The notes below the pieces were generated by a model, which had not been told where the DNA came from, ran no database searches, and saw only the letters and a list, made by a program, of their open reading frames with translations. This document shows, one piece after another, positions 45,964 through 55,400 of a stretch of 64,000 nucleotides of DNA. This DNA comes from Halomonas sp. Y3 (GTDB lineage Bacteria; Pseudomonadota; Gammaproteobacteria; Pseudomonadales; Halomonadaceae). Made by a program: the position numbers and the translations under genes. Position 1 is the stretch's first letter, and each line of letters begins with the position of its first letter. The stretch is taken from contig NZ_CP099975.1 of the NCBI RefSeq assembly GCF_024137965.1, positions 2,666,001-2,730,000 on the forward strand, written 5' to 3'.

Positions 45964-45966
45964 TCC

Positions 45967-45997
45967 TGTTCAGTGACCCTCGGGGGTCAATGAACAG
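45967..45997. promoter_or_regulatory. Imperfect inverted repeat at the recombinase 5' side
   Basis: CTGTTCAGTGACCC and GGGTCAATGAACAG face each other over 31 bases with a single mismatch, immediately upstream of the tyrosine recombinase start. It could be an operator, a core recombination site, or part of the IS terminus. Confidence 0.4.
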
Positions 45998-46376
45998 TGT
46001 GGTTCGGTAAAGCGAGAGACAGGATTCGACGACAGCTACCGCGAAGCGGTTTAGTTCAACAGGTATTAGACAGCACGCTCGTTTATTGACTTGAACGCGC
46101 GCGCTCGTTCAAGTCAATAAACGAGCGTGCAACTTTTCCACTAACCAACTGATTTCCTTTGAAATTAAGAATAGCTTGGCTACATAAGAAGGATTCGCGT
46201 GCCTGCTCGCTCGGTCATTCAGGCACGCTACCGCCCCACTGCATGCTGGCTTGGCACCTGCCATCCATGCGGTGTGATGCGCCTCTTTGAGCTCGCTGGC
46301 CAGCCGCCTCGGCTGGCTTGCTGTATTTCAGCGTATGCCGGGGCCGCCAGGGATGCAAAGGGCAGTTCGGATGATC
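45998..46376. other. Gene-free stretch between the mobile element and pdxB
   Basis: No credible gene is seen. It holds the 58-base palindrome described separately, and further dyads: a 9-bp GCGTGCCTG stem (46197-46228) and GCCAGCCG, three bases, CGGCTGGC (46299-46317), which may end pdxB transcription. GTTCAACAGGTATTA near 46054 resembles the R''-side of attC site 1 in the opposite orientation. Confidence 0.5.
46073..46130. repeat. 58-base perfect hairpin (25-bp arms)
   Basis: Two exactly complementary 25-base arms (46073-46097 and 46106-46130) beginning GCACGCTCGTTTATTGACTT enclose eight bases CGCGCGCT. The arms are AT-mixed and unlike a simple terminator, and no T-run follows. It lies 110 bases beyond the recombinase start, so it may be an end or origin of the IS91-like element, or a recombination site. 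Confidence 0.7.
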
Positions 46377-47558
46377 CTATCGACTCTTGCCATCATCGCC
46401 GTGTAGCAGCCGAAAGCCCGCTCCCGTCAGTAGCGCCGCCAGGGCGGCGTCGGGCTCGGTCAGCTCCACCTCAAGGGTGGAAAACTCCCGGCGCAGGGGG
46501 TAGTTCGCCCGGCAGGCATCGAAGCCTTGCGCCATGCCCTGACGGCGGCTTTCCCGGCGCAGGCTGTCGTGGTCCCGGCGCACGTCGTGAACGGCGCGCA
46601 GGCAGAGCCGCAGCGCTTCTTCGGGGTCGAGGCCCGGGCCCAGCGCCAGGCGGCGCAGGGGCGGGGAAGGCAGCAGCGCATCGAGGGTGACCCGAGCGGG
46701 GAGCCCGAGCTCACGGCAGAGCGCCCGGTAGATCATATGGGTGCCGCGGCGCTTGCCGTCCAGGCTGTGGCCGGCCACGTGGGGCGTGGCGATCTCGGCG
46801 AGGTCGCACAGGGCGGCGTCGATGGCGGGCTCGTCCTCCCAGACGTCGAGCACCGCGCTGATATCGCCCTCCCCCGCCAGCCGCTGGCGCAGCGCCGCGC
46901 CGTCCAGGCAGTCGCCGCGGCCGGCGTTGAGCAGCACGGTACCGGGCGCCAGCTCGGCGATCGCTTCGGCGTCGAGCAGGTGATGGGTGGCATGGGGCCC
47001 CTCGCGCACCAGCGGGGTATGCAGGCAGAGCACGTCGCACTCGTCGATCAGCGTCTCGAGGTCGACGAAGCCGGACAGAGATTGCCCCGCGGCACTCTCT
47101 GCCGTGACCCTGGGCGGGTCGCAGGCCAGGCAGTCGATGCCCATGGCGGCGAGGCGGCCCAGCAGGCGCCCGCCCACGTTGCCGGCGCCCACAACGCCCA
47201 CCCGCCGCTCGGTGAGCCGCCACCCCTGGCGCTCGGCCAGGGTGGCGAGGCTGCCGAGCACATGGTCCACCACCGCCTCGGCGTTGCAGCCCGGGGCGCT
47301 GGCGAAGGCGATGCCTCGCTCGGCAAGCAGCGCGGTCTCGATATGGTCGGTGCCGATGGTGCAGGTACCGACGAAGCGCAGCCGGTTCGCCTGGGCCAGC
47401 AGCGCTTCATCCACCCGGGTGATGGAGCGCACCACCAGGGCATCGACATCACGCAGGTCATGGGCCGTGATCTCACGCCCCGGCCGGCGGATCAGCTCAC
47501 CCAGCGCGCCTAAGCAGGCCTCGGCGGCCGGGACATCGGCATCGACAAGGATTCGCAT
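46377..47558 (-). CDS. pdxB: Erythronate-4-phosphate dehydrogenase
   Basis: A 393-residue 2-hydroxyacid dehydrogenase starting MRILVDADVPAAEACLGALG. Seen: CTIGTDHIETALLAERGIAF, SAPGCNAEAVVDHVLGSL, NAD motif VGVVGAGNVGGRLLGRLAAM, catalytic Arg in LNAGRGDCLDG, Glu in WEDEPAI and His in ATPHVAGHSLDGKRRGT. The C-terminal PdxB dimerisation domain is present. It oxidises 4-phosphoerythronate in pyridoxal phosphate synthesis, cofactor of the many aminotransferases here. Divergent from the WGR-like gene. Confidence 0.95.
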   Translation of the reverse strand: MRILVDADVPAAEACLGALGELIRRPGREITAHDLRDVDALVVRSITRVDEALLAQANRLRFVGTCTIGTDHIETALLAERGIAFASAPGCNAEAVVDHVLGSLATLAERQGWRLTERRVGVVGAGNVGGRLLGRLAAMGIDCLACDPPRVTAESAAGQSLSGFVDLETLIDECDVLCLHTPLVREGPHATHHLLDAEAIAELAPGTVLLNAGRGDCLDGAALRQRLAGEGDISAVLDVWEDEPAIDAALCDLAEIATPHVAGHSLDGKRRGTHMIYRALCRELGLPARVTLDALLPSPPLRRLALGPGLDPEEALRLCLRAVHDVRRDHDSLRRESRRQGMAQGFDACRANYPLRREFSTLEVELTEPDAALAALLTGAGFRLLHGDDGKSR

Positions 47559-47651
47559 GGTCTCTTGTTCCCATTTCTCAGGCGACTACAATACGCACCA
47601 ACCTACCATCCCCCCGCCACCATGGGGAGCCTCGATCCGCCAGGAGCCCTG

Positions 47652-47933
47652 ATGATCATCCGCTGGGAAACCGACCATGACTATGTGCTGGTGCATATCC
47701 ATCAGGACATGTTCGGCGACTGGATCTTCAGCCGCGCCTGGGGACAGATCGGCACTCAGTTCGGCGGGCTCAAGCACCAGCTGGCCGATGATCATGACCA
47801 GGCGATGATGTGGCTGGCCGATGAGGCCACCATCCAGGCCTCCCGGGGCTTTCGCAAGGTGCTGGAGGTGGAGGACGAAAGCCCCGAGGGGCGCGAGGCG
47901 GTCAGCCAGCTCTCGCTCCTCGACGCCCTCTAG
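47652..47933 (+). CDS. Small WGR-domain-like protein
   Basis: A 93-residue protein starting at ATG 47652, five bases after AGGAG. It reads MIIRWETDHDYVLVHIHQDM, then FSRAWGQIGTQFGGLKHQLA, matching the Trp-Gly-x pattern of WGR domains, and MWLADEATIQASRGFRKVLE. WGR domains occur in PARPs and in small bacterial proteins of unknown function, with nucleic-acid binding suggested. Divergent from pdxB, and its stop is three bases from the glutaredoxin stop. Confidence 0.75.
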   Translation: MIIRWETDHDYVLVHIHQDMFGDWIFSRAWGQIGTQFGGLKHQLADDHDQAMMWLADEATIQASRGFRKVLEVEDESPEGREAVSQLSLLDAL

Positions 47934-47936
47934 GCG

Positions 47937-48284
47937 CTAACCCAGGTAGCGCCGCCCGTCACGCATCTCGGCCCCGCGCACCTCGCGGGGCGGCGCCTCG
48001 CCTTCCAGCTGGCGGCGCAGCGCCTCCCAGGCGGACGTATCCAGCCAGCCCCGCTCTGCCAGCCAGGCCGCCAGGCGCGGCGCGTCGAAGCCGCGGTTCA
48101 GCTCCCGGCCCTCGGCGTCCGCCAGCACCGGAATCCGCACCCCGTAGCGCTCCATCAGGGCGTCGTCCTCGCTGATCTCGACCCGCTCCAGGCAGTAGTC
48201 GCCGGCGCAGAGGGTGGCCAGTAGCGCCTCGAGCTGATGGCAGAGGTGGCAGCCCAGGGTGGTGTAGAGCGTCAGGCGGATCAT
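47937..48284 (-). CDS. Glutaredoxin-like thiol protein
   Basis: A 115-residue protein starting MIRLTLYTTLGCHLCHQLEA, with GGGAGGT before ATG 48284. The thioredoxin-fold redox motif CHLC (12-15) is at the usual place, with the cis-Pro in YGVRIPVLADAEGREL. It belongs to the DUF836-type glutaredoxin family. Its ATG overlaps the stop of the last 86-bp repeat ORF (ATGA), which reproduces the original coupling with rlmKL. Partner unknown. Confidence 0.85.
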   Translation of the reverse strand: MIRLTLYTTLGCHLCHQLEALLATLCAGDYCLERVEISEDDALMERYGVRIPVLADAEGRELNRGFDAPRLAAWLAERGWLDTSAWEALRRQLEGEAPPREVRGAEMRDGRRYLG

Positions 48285-48542
48285 GCGCGCACCTCCCGAT
48301 GGCGAATCACGAAGACGTGGTGCAGGTCGGGGTTGCGATTGCAAAGTAAAAAGCGGGTCGAAGGTCTCATGCCGCTTCCTCCCGGTGGCGAATCACGAAG
48401 ACGTGGTGCAGGTCGGGGTTGCGATTGCAAAGTAAAAAGCGGGTCGAAGGTCTCATGCCGCTTCCTCCCGGTGGCGAATCACGAAGACGTGGTGCAGGTC
48501 GGGGTTGCGATTGCAAAGTAAAAAGCGGGTCGAAGGTCTCAT
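48281..48542 (-). repeat. Three 86-bp tandem copies forming ATGA-linked micro-ORFs
   Basis: The 3' end of rlmKL is repeated with an exact 86-base period. Each unit holds a 29-codon ORF (48453-48542, 48367-48456, 48281-48370) starting MRPSTRFLLCNRNPDLHHVF and ending in the rlmKL C-terminus (VIRHREEAA; the last copy ends EVRA). Each start overlaps the previous stop as ATGA. In the copies a short stretch differs from the gene (CGCTTTTTACTTTG in place of CGGATTT). The result is a chain rlmKL, micro-ORF x3, glutaredoxin. Confidence 0.9.
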
Positions 48543-50716
48543 GCCGCTTCCTCCCGGTGGCGAATCACGAAGACGTGGTGCAGGTCGGGGTTGCGATTGA
48601 AATCCGGGTCGAAGGTCTTCGCCGAGATATCTTCCACCGCGTAGTGCTCCGCCAGGTCGGCATCCAGCTTGAAGCGGCGCTGGTTGTTGGAAAATACCAG
48701 GGTGCCCCCCGGCGCTAGCCGCGCCATGGCCAGGCGCACCAGGCGGCCGTGGTCGCGCTGCACGTCCAGGGTGTCCGCCATCTTCTTGGAGTTGGAGAAG
48801 GTGGGCGGGTCCATGAAGATCAGGTCGAACTGCGCCCCGGCGGTCTGCAGCCAGCGCAGGCAGTCGTCGCGCACCACCCGATGGCGGCCGGGGTCGAGGC
48901 GGTTGAGGGCGAAATTGTCCCGGGCCCACTCCAGGTAGGTGTTGGAGAGGTCCACGCTGACGCTCTCGCTGGCCCCGCCCAGGGCCGCCTGCACCGTGGC
49001 GGTGGCGGTATAGCAGAAGAGATTGAGAAAGCGCTTGCCGGCCGCCATCTCGCGCAGCATCCGCCGCACCGGCCGGTGGTCCAGGAAGAGACCGGTATCC
49101 AGGTAGTCGCGCAGGTTGACCCACAGCCGCGCCGGCCCTTCGCGCACCTCGAAGCGCTCGCCGGTGGCGGCCTGCTTCTGGTACTGGGCTCGGCCGCTCT
49201 GGCGCTCACGACGCTTGACCACCACCCGGGCCGGGTCGACCTCGAGCACCTCGGGGATCACCGCCAGCGCCTCGAAGAGCCGCTTCTGAGCCTGGGCGGC
49301 CTCCACCGACTTGGGGGCCGCATACTCCTGCACATGGACCCGGTCGCCGTAGACGTCGATAGCCAGGGCGTACTCCGGCATGTCGGCATCGTAGAGCCGA
49401 TAGCAGGTCTCGCCGCTCTTCTTGAGCCACTTCTTGAGCCGCCGGCGATTCTTCTCCAGGCGGTTGGCCAGCATCTGGGCCCCTTCCGAGCGCCGCGGCG
49501 CCTCCTGCGACTCGCCGGCCCTCTCGCCCTCCTCGGGCACCGCCATCAGCAGCAGCTTCGCCTCCAGGGGGCCGTTGCGCAGGGCGTACTGCTTGTGGGC
49601 CCGCAGGCCGATGCGGTGGCCGAGATCCGGATTGGCGGTAAAGACCGCCAGCTGCCAGCCGGGAAAGGCCGCCCGGACACGCTCGCCCAGCCGCGCATAA
49701 AGGGTCACCAGCTCAGGGAGTTCGCCAAGGCGCTCCCCGTAGGGAGGGTTGGTGACCACAAGGCCCGGCAGGTCGGGGAGCCCCGACGGTCGCGCCAGCT
49801 CGCCTAGCCCCGCCCCCTCGAGGGTGATGAGCGCCGGAATGCCGGCGCGCATGGCGTTGGCCTTGGCCGCGGCGAGCGCCGCCGGGCTCTGGTCGAAGCC
49901 GTAAAAGTGCGACCGGCAGCGCCTGCGGCCGATGCCGGCCCGGGCTTCGGCCTCGCGCTTCAGCTCGCGCCAGGCCGCCTCGTCGTGGCCCATCCAGCCG
50001 TGAAAGCCGAAGCGCTCGCGCATGAGGTTGGGGGCCATGTCGGCGGCCATCATGGCCGCCTCGATCAGCAGGGTACCGGCGCCGCACAGGGGGTCCACCA
50101 GGGGAACTCCCTGGCGCGCCAGGGCCGGCCAGCCTGCGCGCACCAGCAGCGCCGCCGCCAGGTTCTCCTTGAGCGGGGCGTGGCCCACGTCGCGGCGGTA
50201 GCCGCGACGATGCAGGCTCTCGCCGGAGAGGTCGATGCCCAGCGTCAGCCTGCCGCGATGCAGGTGGGCATAGAGTCGCAGGTCGGGCTGCTTGAGCTCC
50301 ACGGAGGGGCGCGGCAGCCCCGCCGCCTGGAGGCGGTCGACCACCCCATCCTTGACGGTCTGGGCCCCGAAGCGGGTGTGGCGAATGGCGTCGCTGCGCC
50401 CGTGGAAGTCCACCGCCAGGGTGCTGCCCGGGGCAAGGTGGCGCGTCCAGTCGATGCCCGTGACGGCAGCGCGCAGCTGCTCGGGGGTCTCGATGCCCTC
50501 TTCCCGAGCCAGGCAGAGCACCACCCGGTTAGCCAGCCGGGACCAGAGGCAGAGGCGATAGGCGGAGACCAGGTCGGCGCTCAGGTTGACCCCGCCCACC
50601 GTGGTCTTGCCGGGCTCGCCGCCAAGCTCGGCGATCTCCTCTGCCAGCAGCAGCTCCAGCCCCTGGGGACAGGTGGCAAGAAGGTCCAGCGGGGCGTCGT
50701 GTCGTGGGGCGTTCAT
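48539..50716 (-). CDS. rlmKL: Bifunctional 23S rRNA methyltransferase RlmK/RlmL
   Basis: A 725-residue fusion. ATG 50716 (MNAPRHDAPLDLLATCPQGL) is the likely start; a frame to 50755 is possible. The N-terminal THUMP region is followed by RlmL with VDPLCGAGTLLIEAAMMAAD and the catalytic LVVTNPPYGERLGELPEL, giving m2G2445. The C-terminal RlmK half has FLNLFCYTATATVQAALGGA and DLIFMDPPTFSNSKKM, giving m7G2069. The C-terminal residues appear changed from EVRA to EEAA by the tandem duplication. Same neighbourhood as rmf and pyrD in E. coli. Confidence 0.95.
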   Translation of the reverse strand: MNAPRHDAPLDLLATCPQGLELLLAEEIAELGGEPGKTTVGGVNLSADLVSAYRLCLWSRLANRVVLCLAREEGIETPEQLRAAVTGIDWTRHLAPGSTLAVDFHGRSDAIRHTRFGAQTVKDGVVDRLQAAGLPRPSVELKQPDLRLYAHLHRGRLTLGIDLSGESLHRRGYRRDVGHAPLKENLAAALLVRAGWPALARQGVPLVDPLCGAGTLLIEAAMMAADMAPNLMRERFGFHGWMGHDEAAWRELKREAEARAGIGRRRCRSHFYGFDQSPAALAAAKANAMRAGIPALITLEGAGLGELARPSGLPDLPGLVVTNPPYGERLGELPELVTLYARLGERVRAAFPGWQLAVFTANPDLGHRIGLRAHKQYALRNGPLEAKLLLMAVPEEGERAGESQEAPRRSEGAQMLANRLEKNRRRLKKWLKKSGETCYRLYDADMPEYALAIDVYGDRVHVQEYAAPKSVEAAQAQKRLFEALAVIPEVLEVDPARVVVKRRERQSGRAQYQKQAATGERFEVREGPARLWVNLRDYLDTGLFLDHRPVRRMLREMAAGKRFLNLFCYTATATVQAALGGASESVSVDLSNTYLEWARDNFALNRLDPGRHRVVRDDCLRWLQTAGAQFDLIFMDPPTFSNSKKMADTLDVQRDHGRLVRLAMARLAPGGTLVFSNNQRRFKLDADLAEHYAVEDISAKTFDPDFNRNPDLHHVFVIRHREEAA

Positions 50717-50900
50717 GATGTGATACCGGCTAACAGATGGATGGGTCTCCGCCATGACAGGCGGGTGAACATGCAGTTACAAATCGGGGGTCGACAAGCC
50801 TGTTCGAAGTGGGCTATCAATAGCTCAGTAGCTACTGAAACACGCATGCGTTTCCTGTCAACGGGCTTGCCGCTTTACCCAGCGAGTCCCTTGCACGTTA

Positions 50901-50928
50901 CGGTGCCCCCTGCGCCAGCGGAGGGCAC
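50901..50928 (+). promoter_or_regulatory. Stem-loop in the rmf leader
   Basis: GGTGCCC and GGGCACC enclose 14 bases, ending 32 bases before the rmf ATG. It may shape the rmf mRNA 5' region, whose stability is known to matter in E. coli; no specific function is shown. Confidence 0.35.
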
Positions 50929-50959
50929 CAGTCAGATACCTTATCAAGAGGTAGTCCGA

Positions 50960-51166
50960 ATGAAACGACAGAAACGTGATCGCTTCCAGCGTGCCTACAT
51001 TCATGGCTACAAGGCAGGTGTCTCAGGTCGCTCCCGCGATGATTGTCCCAGTCAGGACGTCAATCTACGCGAATACTGGATGAGCGGTTGGCGTGAAGGT
51101 CGTGGGGATCAATGGGCCGGCATGACTGGCGTCTCCGGCATCCACAAGAACCCCATGGTGATGTGA
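50960..51166 (+). CDS. rmf: Ribosome modulation factor
   Basis: A 68-residue basic protein starting MKRQKRDRFQRAYIHGYKAG, with AGAGGT before ATG 50960. It keeps the RMF pattern GRSRDDCPSQDVNLREYWMS and GWREGRGDQW. RMF dimerises 70S ribosomes into inactive 100S particles in stationary phase. The protein is longer than the E. coli form (55) by a C-terminal tail MTGVSGIHKNPMVM. It converges on pyrD with a shared terminator. Confidence 0.95.
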   Translation: MKRQKRDRFQRAYIHGYKAGVSGRSRDDCPSQDVNLREYWMSGWREGRGDQWAGMTGVSGIHKNPMVM

Positions 51167-51220
51167 ACCCACTACTCCTATCCTCTTTCATCGACTCTTG
51201 CAGAGGTTCACTCCCCATCG

Positions 51221-51249
51221 AGCCCGTGGCAAACGCCACGGGCTTTTTT
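51221..51249 (+). terminator. Rho-independent terminator of rmf
   Basis: AGCCCGTGGC, four bases, GCCACGGGCT, then a six-T run. It ends seven bases before the convergent pyrD stop. Confidence 0.92.
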
Positions 51250-51255
51250 GGGTCC

Positions 51256-52278
51256 TCAGTCAGCGCCCTTCCCCCGCAGCGCCCGGGCACACTCGCCTAC
51301 CAGGGCGGGGCCCCGATAGATGAAGCCCGAATAGAGCTGCACCAGGTCGGCGCCGGCCTCGCGCTTGGCCAGCGCCGCCGCGCCGCTGTCGATGCCGCCA
51401 ACGCCGATGATCGGCATCTCCGGAAGCCGCCGACGCAACTCGCGGATCACCGCATTGGAGGCCTCGAACACCGGCCGACCGGAGAGCCCTCCGGCCTCCT
51501 CGGCGTGGGGCAGCCCCGCCACCGCCTCCCGGGCGATGGTGGTATTGGTGGCGATCACCGCATCGATGGCGTTGTTGGCCAGGCACTGAGCCACCAGGCC
51601 GACCTCCTCGGCGTCCATGTCCGGGGCGATCTTCACCGCCAGGGGGACCCGCCGGCCGCTCTCGCGGTCCAGGCGGCTCCCCTCCTCGCGCAGCGCTGAG
51701 AGCAGGCCATCGAGCTGCTCGCCGAACTGCAGGTTACGCAGCCCCGGGGTATTGGGCGAGGAGATGTTCACGGTGATGTAGTGGGCGTGGGCGTGCACCT
51801 TGCCGAGGCAGGCCAGGTAGTCGTCCACCGCCCGCTCCACCGGCGTGGTGAGGTTCTTGCCGATATTGATGCCGATCACGCCGTCATAGCGGCTCGCCTT
51901 GACCCGCTCGACCAGATGGTCGACCCCGGCGTTGTTGAACCCCATGCGGTTGATGATGGCGCCGGCCTCGGGCAGGCGGAAGAGCCGCGGCCGCGGGTTG
52001 CCCGCCTGAGCCTTGGGGGTCACGGTGCCCACCTCGACGAAGCCGAAGCCCAGCGCTCCCAGGGCATCCAGGTGGTCGGCGTTCTTGTCGAGACCGGCGG
52101 CCAGGCCCACTCGGTTGGGGAAACGCAGCCCCATCAGCTCCACCGGGTCCTCGACCCGCTCTCCTCCCAGGCGTCCCGCCAACCCCAGACGCGCGGCGGC
52201 ATCGAGGCCCCTGAGGGCGACCCCGTGGGCGGTCTCGGCATCGAGGCGAAAGAGGAGCGAGCGGGCGAGGGAATACAT
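51256..52278 (-). CDS. pyrD: Dihydroorotate dehydrogenase (quinone)
   Basis: A 340-residue class 2 enzyme. The N-terminal helices for membrane contact are present ([20 protein letters not shown]). Seen: [40 protein letters not shown], catalytic Ser in [25 protein letters not shown] and [15 protein letters not shown]. It oxidises dihydroorotate to orotate with FMN and passes electrons to quinone. Length matches E. coli PyrD (336). Confidence 0.96.
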   Translation of the reverse strand: MYSLARSLLFRLDAETAHGVALRGLDAAARLGLAGRLGGERVEDPVELMGLRFPNRVGLAAGLDKNADHLDALGALGFGFVEVGTVTPKAQAGNPRPRLFRLPEAGAIINRMGFNNAGVDHLVERVKASRYDGVIGINIGKNLTTPVERAVDDYLACLGKVHAHAHYITVNISSPNTPGLRNLQFGEQLDGLLSALREEGSRLDRESGRRVPLAVKIAPDMDAEEVGLVAQCLANNAIDAVIATNTTIAREAVAGLPHAEEAGGLSGRPVFEASNAVIRELRRRLPEMPIIGVGGIDSGAAALAKREAGADLVQLYSGFIYRGPALVGECARALRGKGAD

Positions 52279-52357
52279 GGCATCTCCGAGGTGACGATGG
52301 CAGACAGGCAGGAAAGCGAGCGGGCGAGAGTATAGCAGCGCCCCCGGCCCATGACGA

Positions 52358-52383
52358 CGAACCCCGCCGATGGGCGGGGTTCG
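52358..52383 (-). terminator. Hairpin after NAD-glutamate dehydrogenase
   Basis: CGAACCCCGCC, four bases, GGCGGGGTTCG: a perfect 11-bp stem 40 bases after the dehydrogenase stop on the minus strand. There is no T-run. Confidence 0.55.
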
Positions 52384-52422
52384 CGTTTCACGGGCCGGCC
52401 ACGGGGCCAGTCCACCAGGGCC

Positions 52423-55400
52423 TCACTCCTGCCGGCTGCTCTCGGCGAGATCCACCAGCTCACGCACGGCCACGGCAAACAGCGGGAAGCCGCCCTGGGT
52501 GCCGCTGCCCACCTGCTCCAGCAGGCGACACCAGCGGCTGTGCATGTCGGCATTCTGCTCCAGCCACCGATCGACCCGCTCGGCGCCGGCCTGGGCACCC
52601 CCTTCCATTTCCAGCACGCTGACGGTGAGCGCCAGCTGCTGACGGTCGACGTCGTCGCGGAAGGTATCCCGAGCCTGGGCCTGCCAGCTGTCGCGGACCT
52701 TGAGCGCGGTGATCTGGCCGATCAGCCACGGCAGCTCCAGGCGAGAGCCGATCTCGTAGAAGACCTCGGCCACCTTCTGCGGCTTCTCGTTGGTCTGGCG
52801 GGCCGCCTGGATGATGCCGAGGCCGGCATAGAGGCTCCCCGCCGCGGCCACACTGGCGGCCAGCGCCTCGGGCACCCCGGCCTCGATGAGTTCCGCACGC
52901 CGCGCCTCCCAGGCCTCGAGCTCCTCGCCGCGCAGCCGCTTGCCGACCCCCTCCCGGAGCTGGGCCAGGCGCGGGGCAAAGTAGTCGATAAGGTCGAGGG
53001 TATCCGGCCCCAGCCGCGCCCGCACGAACCAGCGGGTCGCCCGGCGAATCAGCCGCATCAGGTCCAGCATCATGCCGTACTGCACCTGGCTCGCCACCTG
53101 GTTATCCAGCGCCTCGATCTGCTCCCAGAGCTGGTCGAGCTGGAACACCTCCCGGGCGATGACATAGGCGCGGGCGATCTCGGCGCGGCTGGCGCCGGTG
53201 GCATCGATCAGCCGGCGCACGAAGACGATGCCCATATGGTCGACCAGGTCACAGGCCACCTGGGTGGCGACGATCTCCCGCTTCAGGCGGTGCTCATACA
53301 GTTCGTCGCGGTAGTGCTTGACCAGCACGGCGGGAAAGAGACGCTCCACGTGGCGCTCCATGACGGCATCATCGGGCACGTCGGAGGTGATGAGGTCGCC
53401 CTTGAGCACGCTCTTGGCGTAGGAGATCAGCACCGCCAGCTCCGGCAGCAGCATGCCCTGCTGGGCGGCCGCGCGCTCTTCCAGCACCTCGTCGGCGGGC
53501 AGGAACTCCAGCTCCCTATCCAGCAGGCCCTGGGCCTCCAGCTCGCTGATGAAGCGGCGGAAGGGGCCGATCCCCTCCCGGGAGAGCCGCTCGGCCAGGT
53601 CCAGCGCCTGGGTCTGGCGATAGTTGTCCCGCAGCACCAGCTCGGAGACCTCGCCGGTCATGTCGGCCAGCAGCTGGTTGCGCTGCTTGTCGGTCATATC
53701 CCCGCGCTTGACCACCTCATCGATCAGGATCTTGATATTGACCTCGTGGTCGGAGCAGTTCACCCCGCCGGCGTTATCGATGAAGTCGGTATTGAGTCGC
53801 ACGCCCCGGGCCGCTGCCTCCATCCGACCACGCTGGGTGAAGCCGAGGTTGCCCCCTTCGCCCACCACCCGGCAGTTGAGCTCGCCACCGTTGATGCGCA
53901 GGGCGTCATTGGCCTTGTCACCCACGTCGGCGTCGCTCTCGGCGCTGCCCTTGACGTAGGTGCCGATCCCGCCGTTCCAGACCAGATCGACCTCGGACCT
54001 GAGCATGGCGCGAATCAGCTCGCTGGGCGAGAGCCGCTCCTCCCGGATCCCGAAGCGCTGCTTCATCTGCTTGGAGATCGGGACCGACTTGGCGCTGCGC
54101 TTGAAGACCCCGCCCCCCTCGGAGATCAGGCTGGCATCGAAGTCCTCCCAGCTCGACCTCGGCATCTCGAAGAGCCGCTGGCGCTCGGCGAAGGTGGCCG
54201 AGGCATCGGGGTCGGGGTCGACGAAGATATGCAGGTGGTTGAAGGCGCCCACCAGGCGAATCCGATCGGAGAGCAGCATGCCGTTGCCGAAGACATCGCC
54301 GCCCATGTCGCCGATGCCCACCACGGTGAACTCGTCCTGCTGGGTGTTGACGCCGAGGTTGCGGAAGTGGCGCTTGACCGACTCCCAGGCCCCCTTGGCG
54401 GTGATCCCCATCTTCTTGTGGTCGTAGCCGTTGGCCCCCCCGGAGGCGAAGGCGTCGCCCAGCCAGTGGCCATACTCGGCGGAGATCGCGTTGGCGATAT
54501 CGGAGAAGGTGGCGGTGCCCTTGTCCGCCGCCACCACCAGGTAGGGGTCATCCTCGTCGTGGCGCACCACCGCCCTGGGCGGCACCACCTCCCCCCCCTT
54601 GAGGTTGTCGGTGACATCCAGCAGGGCGCGGATGAAGGTTTTGTAGCACTCTACCCCCTCGCGCTGAAAGGCCTCGCGGTCGCCCTCGGGCAGGCGCTTG
54701 CAGACGAAGCCCCCCTTGGCGCCCACCGGCACGATTACCGAGTTCTTCACCTGCTGGGCCTTGACCAGGCCGAGCACCTCGGTGCGGAAATCCTCCAGGC
54801 GATCGGACCAGCGCAGCCCGCCCCGAGCCACCTTGCCGCCGCGCAGGTGTACCCCCTCCAGACGCGGCGAGCAGACGAAGATCTCGAAGGCCGGCCTGGG
54901 TTTTGGCATGCCGGTCACCCGGCCGGGCTCCAGCTTGAAGGCGATGTAGTCCTTGGGCCCGCCATCCTCGCGGGTCTGGTAGTAGTTGGTGCGCAGGGTG
55001 GCCTGGATCAGCTCCAGGTAGCGGCGCAGCAGCTGATCATCGTTGAGGCTCGCCACATCCTCGAGCAGGCGATGGATACGCTCGATGCAGGCCTCCACCT
55101 CACCCTCGGCGGGGCGCTCCTCGGGGTCGAAGCGCAGCTCGAAAAGGGTCACCAGCTCCCGGGTGATCTCGGGATGGCTGGCCAGGGTGGCCGCCATGTA
55201 CTCCTGGGAGACACCGAAGCGAATCTGCTTCAGGTAGCGGGCGTAGGCGCGCAGCATGGCGACTTCCCGCCAGTCGAGGTTGGCGCCGATGATCAGGCGG
55301 TTGAAGGCGTCGTTATCCGCCTCGCCGACCCAGATACGCTGGAAGGCCTCGATGAAGGGCTTGCGCATCTCCTGGAGGTTCACCTCGGCGCTGGTGTGGT

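Noticed and set aside
48281..48640. CRISPR array
   Set aside because: The 86-bp units are contiguous head-to-tail copies of the rlmKL end, with no unique spacers and no cas genes.
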